Assembly (NCBI RefSeq): GCF_000002075.1
Contig: NW_004798104.1
Coordinates: 146,209-199,355 of the forward strand
Direction: 5' to 3'
Length of the DNA stretch: 53,147 nt
Origin: Aplysia californica
Lineage: Eukaryota; Mollusca; Gastropoda; Aplysiida; Aplysiidae
In this document: piece after piece, positions 1 through 9,845 of the stretch
Numbering within the stretch: position 1 is the first letter of the stretch
How the letters are laid out: every line of letters begins with the position of its first letter
Program-made: the position numbers and the translations under genes
Notes under the pieces: model-generated
What the model saw: the letters and a program-made list of their open reading frames with translations, nothing else
What the model was told of the DNA's origin: nothing
The model's database searches: none

Positions 1-2
1 GA

Positions 3-63
<61 letters not shown>
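1..63. repeat. (GA)n microsatellite
   Basis: A near-perfect GA run at the window edge, so its true length is unknown. Confidence 0.98.
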
Positions 64-67
<4 letters not shown>

Positions 68-860
68 AAGAAAAGATAACTCCGCCTATCTACCCCGCAA
101 GTTTGTGCAAACTTTCTAAGCGGGGCTGTTTCAACTTGGCCATTACATCAAAAAAACTTCTTTTTTTTAAATTTCTGCTGGACTGAGTACGCTGAGTTAT
201 CTTATTTTACTTTACTTTTATCAAGAATATTCTTAACAAAGTAAATTTTTTCTTGAATTTGACACCTACTAAAAACGCCCGCGATCTGCAGAAAGCTTGC
301 AAATGAAAGATCACCTTGAACCCTATGATTTCTTAAAAGAACTTAACTATCGAATTAGGTTATAACTTATAACAACATAACTGGACAGTATAAAATACCT
401 ACACTGTCAATGAGCTATTCCTTATTTAACTAAGAAGAAATTGAAGCGAATAAAATATAAAAGCAAATCAACCTCTAAGGGTTTGTTGGGTATGGTCAAA
501 GGGACGTAACTAGATAATTTGTTATGATGTAGCAAGTACTCAATATGTGAAACGGTTGCTCCCCCTCCTAACAGAATTATTTATTTTTCACTTTGTCTAG
601 CGATAAAAATATTTCACTGTAGATGTTTTACAGATCTATCGGCACAGTTTAGAATATTACATCGGGCTACTTTGACTCTATCCGTCATTGCCAATCGTGG
701 TTGAGAGAGATACAACGTCCCAACAGACAGACAGAAATATAATGTTTACCCCTTTTTAAATTAACAATTGGTATGGCATGGTACGTTATGTACAATGTAC
801 AGTAGGATACGGTATGATCCGGCACGGCGTGGTGTGACGTGATGTGATGTGGTGTGGTAT
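64..860. other. Unassigned AT-rich sequence
   Basis: Apart from the short GGTGTGG-type run at its end I see no gene, RNA or known repeat here. Confidence 0.5.
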
Positions 861-870
861 TGTGGGGGGG

Positions 871-930
871 TGGTGTGGCGTGGCGTGGCGTGGCGTGGCG
901 TGGCGTGGCGTGGCGTGGCGTGGCGTGGCA
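871..930. repeat. (GTGGC)n minisatellite
   Basis: Perfect 5-bp units (about 11) preceded by degenerate GTGGT/GTGAT versions from about 820. It creates chance frames on both strands. Confidence 0.97.
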
Positions 931-1211
931 CATATTAGCCCAGGGTGATACCAGCGGAGCTCAGAAGAAGGTGGGCATGCGGAGATCAAGTGGCTTTCTT
1001 ACAACAGTCAATGATAATAATAAGGAGTGGACCAATGTTTGTGCTCTGTTGTTTCTTGTGATGACCTTCCTTGCTCTTTACAATTGTATTTTCTCTTCTT
1101 ATACTGTAACACAAACTTGCACACACTGACAAACACACTTGAATGCACATACATTCATACATACATAAACATTCAAACATACACAAATATACATACAAAC
1201 GCGCAAACACA

Positions 1212-1212
<1 letters not shown>

Positions 1213-1261
<49 letters not shown>
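1213..1261. repeat. (CA)n microsatellite
   Basis: An uninterrupted CA run preceded by looser CATA-rich sequence from 1140. Confidence 0.98.
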
Positions 1262-1263
<2 letters not shown>

Positions 1264-1566
1264 CCAACAACAACACCAGCTCGTCTAAAGCAGCTCGTAT
1301 GCATTTGCTCTTCATCCGTACATCTGATTCAGATCAACAGATCAAGAATTGCAACTTATGACACACTAGAAGAAACTTTCAATTCATTCGCTACCTCCCC
1401 TCCTTTCACTGCCCATATGTTGCTTTGCTGGTTACCAGAAGAGATGTGTCGATTGGATTACCAGTTACTGTAAATTTTCTGGTTACAACAAAGGGCTTAT
1501 TTATTTCCATATGTTTATAGGACTCCTTCTTCCGAATTCACAAAATAAACAAAAGGCCTACGGAAT

Positions 1567-1710
<144 letters not shown>

Positions 1711-1876
1711 GTTTGGTGCTAAGTTTTACCCGAAGAGTATAATTTAAGATTTAAAGAGCGAATTATAGCTAGCTTATTATGCGTTAACGCTATAATGTTT
1801 GTTTTTTAAAAAACAACTGAAGTATACTTAAAGACTTGTATCAGTAGAGTAGAATAACCACATTTCGATCCGTTTT

Positions 1877-2092
<216 letters not shown>

Positions 2093-2599
2093 TACATAGA
2101 TCTAGATAGATTGATACATTTAATGGAAACGGAATAATATTATAGTATGTAGATAGGTAAATATTAAGAACTAAAGCAAGCTAGGTAATCTAACAGGACC
2201 AAAGAGCATCTACTGCTGTAAACACGTGTGCTTGGTGACCTCTAGAACAAGCAACTGAGTTGTTATTTATTAATACCCTTTAAAGCCGAGGGACTGGATA
2301 TCGTGTACGCAGTAACTCATGACTCCCTGACAACTGCTGAATTAAAAACATAAACAGACCCTTTTGTGAAAAGGTGCGACAATCGATCAGCCTGTTATTG
2401 TCTCCCCCTAGCGATAGAGTCGGCCACGCTATCGATAACGATAATGTTCTGCTGAAAGCGAGAATTTTGTTCATGTTTTGGTAAGTGTTTTACGAAGCTC
2501 GCAACTGCTTGCGCGGGACACAATACGACCCATTTTCAATTTTACAGAAATAATTTTGAATTTTGCTCGGGTGGCGGCCGAAGCCTGCTCTTATATCGA

Positions 2600-2990
2600 T
2601 TTTGGACCCACCAAGTGAAACTAGATTTTTCACCCTTATCTGAGAAGGCTTGTACGCCTCGTCTTAGATCTTACCTACCCTCAGATCAGGGGTGTGGCTA
2701 AAAGATATGCAACAGTAAGAATTAGGAGCCAAGGGGTAGCAGTAGAAAGGGTGCAGAAAGAGTCAGGAGCCCAGGGGAGGGGGCAAATGAGGTAAGGGGT
2801 GGGGAGGTGGGCAGAATTTAAAGTGGGGATGGAAGCAGACGGCAGAACATGGTTAGAGAGCAGGAAAGTAGGTGAAAATATACATTTTTAGGTAAGGTTT
2901 CGTACTCGGAATACCTATTGAATGAAAGGCGAACACCGTGCAAGTTAGAGCCCAAGCTCGAGTATACAAGCAGCTTGGCTCCTTTCACAT
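2600..2990 (-). mobile_element. tRNA-derived SINE, family A, copy 1
   Basis: It is the reverse orientation of the element at 30 kb. Both share the 3' part (ttcaccctta…aagatcttacctac), the middle (gtagcagtagaaagg…agagtcag) and a tRNA-like head with attcaatag followed by a B-box-like motif. Confidence 0.7.
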
Positions 2991-3098
2991 TTAAAATTTA
3001 TCCAGATGAATGCAAATTATCATAGTTCTTTTTCTTTCTCTTTTTTTTTAAAGATCGCTTTTCGATTGCTCTTATTATTCTCACATTTATCCACACCT

Positions 3099-3100
<2 letters not shown>

Positions 3101-3165
<65 letters not shown>

Positions 3166-3176
3166 ATCTCTCTTTC

Positions 3177-3254
<78 letters not shown>
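3101..3254. repeat. Compound (CT)n-(CA)n microsatellite
   Basis: A CT run to 3176, then a CA run from 3179. The long minus frame across it (poly Cys-Val, Arg-Glu) is not a gene. Confidence 0.98.
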
Positions 3255-3255
<1 letters not shown>

Positions 3256-4169
3256 AAAATACGGGTAGGGGCCTACACGTAAATAAATAAACATAATCTG
3301 TAACAACTGACCAAACTAACAATTATACATGTAGTAGTAGTAGTCCGGTTCTCCCGATCCGAAAAAACGCCCTCACACTTGTTTTCTCGTGCCACTTGAC
3401 TAATAATGTAGTAAAAGATAACGTTATATCAGAGAGTTTACTATTACTGTAAACCCTCTCTGGTTATGTATGTATTATGTAAGGAGCGTAGATCTAGATC
3501 GAGTGAAATCGGGGACGCATTATATATATTCTATAACGTAACTCACAATTGGCATTTGTGAGGTGGATGATCCGAGAAGAAAAGAACTTCAATGTGATTA
3601 AAGACCATAAACGACTTAAAGCAACTTTATGAATCAAAGAAAATTAACTCAAACAAAGAGTGTACTACAGATTACGGTACTGGTGGCTTATCCTTTCCCT
3701 TCACCGTACTAAGTCACGTGATGACGTTAACGCCATTTTACACGGAAGTAAATAATGCAGAGGTTATAACAGTAAATCGTTTTCCACTATTGATCGACTG
3801 GCTACGCCTCTCTGATATAACTGAAGTGAACAATATCGGCAGCAAGCATATACGTAGACTATTGTGACAACAACAGTACGACTGACGTATGCTTAAAAGG
3901 TGTTTTGTACAAATTTCACACAAAGGTATGACTGAAGGAAGGGAAAGCTAATTCAATCATTTTCATATACACGCACAAATCACAAACTGTACACAGTGTA
4001 ACACAGTACTGTCCGTCAATACTGTAATCTAGATTCTAGATCTAGATCTATCTAATATCTAGATCTAGATCTAGATCTACTATTCTACTGTAGATCTACA
4101 GATCCAATGACACACTATTTTGAGTCAAATTGTTCATCAACTTGTTGACTGTTGTATCGTTGTTGTCAG
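3255..4169. other. Unassigned intergenic sequence with AGATCT tract
   Basis: No gene or repeat family recognised except a tract of overlapping TAGATCTAGATC motifs at about 4026-4104. Confidence 0.5.
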
Positions 4170-4965
4170 TTCAGTTATCAGTGAAGGCCACCTCTATTCT
4201 CACCCGGGGAATAGTGCAGGCGGGTCTTTTGGCTATTCTCACCCGGTGCGCATTCACAGTTATAACCTAGATCTAGGCCAACCAATTTTGATTTCACCCT
4301 AAACCACAGAATTCTACACTGTGATGACAGAAAAATTGTAGAATTCTGTGCCGTGAACAAACGTTCCATTACTACTGTTAGCCTACTAAAAGCGTTGTAA
4401 TTTTGTCTGTGGGCAGTGGAGAGAGAGAGAGAGAGGAGTAGCGCGAGAACTTCCGGGAAAAACAAAACAGCGACCCGCGTAGTTCGGCTCGATTCGAAAA
4501 ATTAAATAGCCGTAGCATCTTTGTAGTCAACCAAATTAATTTACTTTTGTGTTTTAACATTCATTTTTTAACTTTGTTTTGGTCAATTTGATCGTCCACA
4601 ACGATAGACAGTATTCAGAAAGAGATAGAGAGAGAGAAGAGGGGAGGAGTAGATCTTGCGAGAACTTCCGGGCAAAACAAAATGGCGATCCCCGTAGTTC
4701 GGCTCGATTCGAAAAGTGAAATAGCCATAGCATCTTTGTAGTCGATAAAAGTAGCTAACTTTTGTGCTATAACGTAATCTTTTCTTTGCCTTTATCCATT
4801 TGATCGTCCACATCGATAGAAAGTATTCCGAAATTAGAAATTAGGAAAAACAGATCTTGTTTCACACCGTGAGAATAGCCTACGGTGGCAAGTCTCACCC
4901 GGGGTGAGAGGTCGATCGTATTTCTATTCTCACCCCGGGTAAGAATAGCCCCACATCCATCAGTG
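4170..4965. mobile_element. Palindrome-ended repeat element with internal duplication (copy 1)
   Basis: The left end has ggccacctctattctcaccc followed by a second ggctattctcaccc. The right end has tattctcaccccgggtaaga, then atagcccc, so the element is bounded by inverted hairpin sequences. Inside, a block of about 190 bp starting agaacttccggg occurs twice in tandem (about 4447-4625 and 4660-4835). A hairpin with cacagaattctaca arms lies at 4306-4351. It has no coding capacity. A second partial copy is at 43.6 kb. Confidence 0.65.
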
Positions 4966-4979
4966 AATGTCAGTTTGTC

Positions 4980-5101
4980 AAAATAAAAAGGCCGGCACTA
5001 TTTCTCCGAACGTTCGGGAAAATAAAGCTGGGCACTATTTCTCTGAACGTTCTGAAAATAATGCTGGGCACTAGATCTATTTCTCCGAACACTCTGAAAT
5101 C
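4980..5101. repeat. About 36-bp tandem repeat (actatttctccgaacgttc)
   Basis: Three imperfect units of ggcactatttctccgaacgt lie at about 4995, 5032 and 5067, the third interrupted by agatct. The same unit recurs at 7590-7640. Confidence 0.75.
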
Positions 5102-5917
5102 ACATCCTTTCCCGCAAATTTCGGATATATATATATATAGATCTATAATTATATTATAGGCCTACCAAAGATTGTTCGTATACAATATGGTTCAATCGGT
5201 CCAAAAAATGTCCGCAGTAAATATTTATATATAAAGAAATGCTACAGTTCCAAACAATTTTTCGCTACAGATATAATGAGATATGACGTGTTGCCTATGA
5301 AGGGTGCTGCTCTTAAACTTAATAATGTGTTGTGTTCACTCGTGTGCTGTCTAGATATAGATCTAGATCTATGGAGGATTATTAATGACGACACACATAG
5401 AACAGGCATATCTGCGTTTGTCGCGTCCGCGACCAATCAATCGTGGCTCGATTTTTTGGCATTTTTTGGTCCCCGAATTGGGGAATAAAAGTCAAATAAG
5501 CGTTCACTTAGCTTCACTTCGTCTCTTTCTCACTTGTTGGCATCACCACGTTGATTTGTTGAATACGTTACATTTACATACGATTTGTATTGCTGTTCCT
5601 CTTTTATTTTTCCCTCTTTGTGGTGCTTTATTTTGTTGGTGTGTAATTTTTTTTCTTGTTTTATTGTTCTGATGTGTTGGTTTTCTATTAATTTTTTTTT
5701 TGTCGGGGAAAAAGGGGGGTGGGGGGTGTTGTATAGTGTAATGTCATTTAATTTGATGTTCCTACCTTCATTAGATTCTATATAAATGTGTTATGTTAGA
5801 GTGTTCCACCAAAACCGATTACATGTAATGACACTGGCAGGCCCCTTGTGTGTGATTCCATAATTTACATGTAATATCCTGTACTTTTTAAAAATTACGC
5901 ACATTTAGGGTTAAAAC

Positions 5918-7302
5918 TAGGGCTGGATTCTGCTCGGTTAATCAAAGGCTTGCAAAGCAGCAGGCGTCTTGCGCTAGAGTCTTGCGAGCAGGCTTGTGGT
6001 TTGATTTGCCTCCCGCTTGCTACCGGAGGGAACTTCCGGTGAGTTGTGACTCGCGGACAGTCCTACTGTACTGTGTCGTGACGTCGCGAACTCTCGTGGC
6101 AGTGGGCTCAGTACACATTACAGAAGATTCTCTGGTTATTTGCGTTGAGAGGCTTGCACCAAAAGTGCAAGATCGGTTGTTGTTTTTTCATAGTTCGGTT
6201 GTAAAAAACAAAAAGCTCTATTCAATGCACTTAAAAATTAATATTGGATCGGCTATTCTTATGATGTTAAGGCCTGTTTATTTTTAATGTGCACGAGCCA
6301 AGCGCTTAATCGTCGCACGCAAAAGACCTCAGTTCAATTCCCGTATGGGGAGAAATTTTTACTGAGAATCTCCGTCTTTCTGCTGGGGCGTTCATTGTTC
6401 CCTCTCAGCCCAGGTTGGCCCTGACATTGGGTTGAAGTAGGCCTAGCCCGTCTCCTAAATGTTCTGCATTATGTCACTGTGAGTGAAACACATCTACAAA
6501 ATAGGTTATATACATACGATACAAAAGCCAATCACAACAACCCCTGGAGTTTTCCATTTTAGGGTAATCTAAGTCAACTTATTCTTATTACTACCAGAAA
6601 CCTAGGTCTCTGTTACTACAATACCACGCTCCCTCTCACTCATCCATTCGCTTAGCTGATCAACGGCGGGAAGTTAAAAATAACTTCAGCTCTCTACGCC
6701 TTGCACCAAAACAAGCCCAGCCTCTCCCTTCCTCCATGGTTCAAAGTTCACACAGCGAGCAGTACTGTCTTGCTGTTTGAACACATCGGACTGTCTTGTC
6801 GCCTTCGAGACGGTCCTACGCGTGCCGCTCGCTCGGTGTATCGAGACAGTACAAGTCAGCAGGTCAGGTTTGGAGCTTGTCCTGGGGCAAATCTCTAGGC
6901 CTAGCGCAAATCAGTACTGTGTGAATTGTGGGGCCTGTGGCAGCGGACGGGACTTAAGGCTTGCGCAGGCCTTCGATCAATCGAGTAAACTACAGCGCCA
7001 CGCCGCGCAGTGACTCTGTGGGCGAGATCTCTCACTCTCCCCCTCTCTTTTTCTGACGTAAGTGGCTTCGCGGATTGCAAGCAGGGTGGGGATGATGAGG
7101 GGGCCTGACACGAGTGGCTTCGCGGATTGCTAGTTGCTGTGGACTTGAAGTTTAGACTAGACCAAGGAGGTTACATTTTGCGCTAGACTCAACTTATCAT
7201 GCTGGTGATTTGATTTGATGACTTGACCTAGTGATTTGAGGCTTGTGACTTGAACTAGGGGCTTGTGAGCACGAGCGGGTTTGCTACCGGGGTACAGCCC
7301 TA
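5918..7302. mobile_element. Non-autonomous hAT-like DNA transposon with 8-bp target duplication
   Basis: The ends are TAGGGCTG and CAGCCCTA, a perfect 8-bp inverted repeat of the hAT type. They are flanked by an identical 8-bp direct repeat, gttaaaac (5910-5917 and 7303-7310), the duplication length typical of hAT. The 1385-bp interior is CpG-rich and has no transposase. A SINE sits inside it (about 6290-6500), and a short block (gtggcttcgcggattgc) occurs twice near 7061 and 7111. The exact duplication suggests a fairly young insertion. Confidence 0.88.
6290..6500 (+). mobile_element. tRNA-derived SINE, family H, copy 1
   Basis: A B-box-like motif (agttcaattccc) near 6329 is followed by a body ending in gtctcctaaatgttctgcat, then tatgtcac. 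It matches the copies at 21.8 and 40.4 kb in order of parts. It lies within the hAT-like element. Confidence 0.65.
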
Positions 7303-7610
7303 GTTAAAACAGCCAATCTTCTTCGGACAGGCGGACACAAACCCTTATTTTTGTTAATTTTTGTGGTTGTTTATGGGCTGTTCTAATTTTGATTTCATTC
7401 TGTTGTGAAACCTTTCTTTTTCACGTTTTTACACTAATCTAAAGATCTCTAGACAAGCTCGTGAAAATTGAAAAAGATCTAGACCCAAAAATTTGCTCCT
7501 TCCCAGACTTCGCAGAATGGCAGAATGAAAGTTGGCACCAAACTCTCGCAAATAGGCAAAAAATCACAAGACCGAAAGCCGGAAACCGTTCGGAGAAATA
7601 AAGATCGGCA

Positions 7611-7638
7611 CTATTTCTCCGAACGTTCGGAGAAATAG
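7611..7638. repeat. Perfect 28-bp palindrome
   Basis: ctatttctccgaa, a CG pair and ttcggagaaatag read identically on both strands with no loop. It is a back-to-back form of the unit tandemly repeated at 5 kb. Confidence 0.95.
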
Positions 7639-7704
7639 TCACTTCGAAATAAATAGGGAGTGATACCGGTAACCGGAAACAAAGTCACGAAGTATACAGT
7701 ACAG

Positions 7705-7920
7705 ACCCGAGAGGAAATCTTGGCGTTTTTTTGGTAGTTCCCATTCCCACCCAGCAATTGTTATTCGCCAGTTTTGGCCTCAAGAGTAGGAGCGTTTCAG
7801 GGGGGCCCCCTGACCTAATAAAAATATGGTGAGGGGTTTCAGGGGGGCCCCCTGACCTAATAAAAATACGGTGAGGGGTTTCAGGGGGGCTTGCCCCCCC
7901 TGAAGCCTGAATTTTCCTTT
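7705..7920 (+). repeat. G-rich repeat family C with 42-bp tandem units, copy 1
   Basis: After ggtagttcccattcccaccc and gttttggcctcaagagtagg come about three units of ggtttcagggggg…ccccctgacctaataaaaa spaced exactly 42 bp (7795, 7837, 7879). Confidence 0.8.
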
Positions 7921-9084
7921 AGCAGAAGTAGGCTAAGAAGAACAATTTGAACGTGCGAAACATATGGAAATTGACCTAGATCTAGATCATCCCCTTTCAA
8001 ACCCCAGATCATTCGTAACTCCAAGAGCGTCTAAAAAGGTTATTCGAATGGGCGTAACTACTCGTAATGTTTTATCCGCTTCCATGAGAGGGGGTTATTC
8101 ATGTGTTCGTAACACTTTATAAATATAGAAAGCTATAAAAGATAAAGCGTTATTTTAATCATCGATTAACTCACTAACACGGTGTTTCAGGAAAACCCAC
8201 ATTTCCAGGCCCGCTCGCTGTACACCTACAGTACACGCTGAGTGACCCCAGCGGCCTGCCTGAAACGTCCGACGTAATCAGTTGCTGATAAGATTCGCAT
8301 CTCAGCACAGACGCACGACAAGAGTTAATGTCCAGTTATTAGATCTAGATCTTTCTCAACTGGCCATCCCTGCATCATTAGTTAGTATTAGACAGAACAA
8401 GCGAGTTGAGTTGACCTTGCCTGGGGCAATGTTAATTTTATGTCGACCAATGAGACTGCGCGTAGCAATCACACACTCTTGGCTTGCTGGGGGAAGAGGC
8501 CACGGTTGTCAATTTTGTGCAATGTGATTTAGAAAAAGAATTAATAATTACAGAAAAACTATTATTACCACACAACAAAATGAAATTAAACATGTGGAAT
8601 GGTGAAAGTGAAAGTAATGATGATACTGTAGTGGTGGAGGAAAGACCCTGAGTTGTGGGTTACCGTGTACTTAGACACTGCCATTGGGCAATGAGAGCAC
8701 AGTCTTTTGACTCACTTAGAAGCTGAGTCTGAATAAAAAAGCCATTTTTTTTCAGACCTGAATCCGAATAGATAAAACTGACTCAAGTCCAAGGTCAAAA
8801 ATCTAATCGGGTAGGGTATTTCAGTCTTAGAGAAAACTCAGCGTTGTCTGGGGGGGGGGGGGGGTAGGTTTTCAAAAATTCACAAAATTTCAACCTCTCT
8901 CACCACATACACCAAATTTACACTAGACTACAGAAACATCAGATATTATAGTACAAGAACATGCAAAACAAATGACAGCTGGATTTAACTTTTTAGTGGA
9001 CCCACCGTGTTTACATGTGTATTAATGATGTGCACTAGCCAAACAACACTAGGGGGTTTCAGGGGGATTTTTTTACTGTGTATT
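7920..9084. other. Unassigned sequence upstream of the claudin-like gene
   Basis: It contains AGATCT motifs, a poly-G run (8849-8864) and a short family C fragment near 9045-9070. It may hold an untranslated first exon of the claudin-like gene, but none could be identified. Confidence 0.4.
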
Positions 9085-9290
9085 GTGGGTAGTTGGCGGG
9101 TGCTCTGGTGTGGTTTGCTCCTTCTTTCCAAACATCTATTAGATTGTCTTTATCTCCCCTCCTTCTTTTTTATGTTTGTTACTCTCTTGTAACACCTCTA
9201 ATCTTCTGGCGCTCATATATGACCTTATGCAGTTGCGAGGGCTGCAAAACCTCTACTAAAACTAAAACCCTTACCGTGAAACCGCCATAA
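9085..9290 (+). mobile_element. Short SINE-like repeat, family B, copy 1
   Basis: A full-length copy starting gtgggtagttggcgggtgct, through ggtttgctccttctttcc and tttgttactctcttgtaac, to tatgaccttatgcagttgcg and an A-rich (aaaac)n end. The A-rich end and lack of inverted ends suggest a retroposed element. Confidence 0.75.
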
Positions 9291-9639
9291 TACAATCAGG
9301 CCTTGTATTTATTAACAAAAAAAAGATGTTTTTTCTGCACGAAGTGACATCACACAGTGGGAGATTTAGTGACAGCTGAGCCTGTGTCTAAAAGTGTTCA
9401 TGAAGCAGATTGGGAAGGCTCTTTTTTATCTTTCCTGGGCTTTGCATAATTTAAGCTCTGACTGATAGCACGGCAGATTCTATTCTCATCGCATTTTGAT
9501 GGCCTCAAGAAGACTGCATAAAACTTATAAATAATGAACGTACACATGCAGTGCCTCCAGGAGGGATGTCGAAATAAGACCCTGTTGCTCAGATTTATTT
9601 TCTTGTTTTTACAAAGTTCCGACCATTGTCTATTCCCAG

Positions 9640-9845
9640 AATGACTGTGTGGCAAAAGCAGAGTCAGCCGTACAAGGTTGGCTTCATTGGGGTCGTGGCA
9701 GGGGCTCTGCTGTTTGTTGTGGGATTCTGCACCCCGTCATGGGTGAGCTTCACCGGTATGGGCATATCGCAGAGCATGGGTCTCTGGCAGATATGTACCA
9801 TTGACCTCTCGGTCTGTACCATGTCGGTTAGCTCTGACAACCCAG
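9640..9845 (+). CDS. Claudin-like gene, coding exon 1
   Basis: The exon opens one base before ATG 9641, directly after a pyrimidine-rich acceptor (tctattcccag), so an untranslated exon probably lies further upstream. It encodes TM1 and the W..GLW..C..C loop, and ends at a cccag|gtttgt donor in phase 1. The TTG at 9626 is not needed as a start. Confidence 0.82.

Noticed and set aside
685-1129. His/Pro/Thr- or Trp/Arg-rich frames
   Set aside because: They translate the GTGGC minisatellite and the CA-rich stretch. No start context, splice sites or conserved motif.
9626-9640. TTG start giving five extra residues to the claudin-like protein
   Set aside because: Non-ATG start inside the splice acceptor region. 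ATG 9641 follows the acceptor directly.
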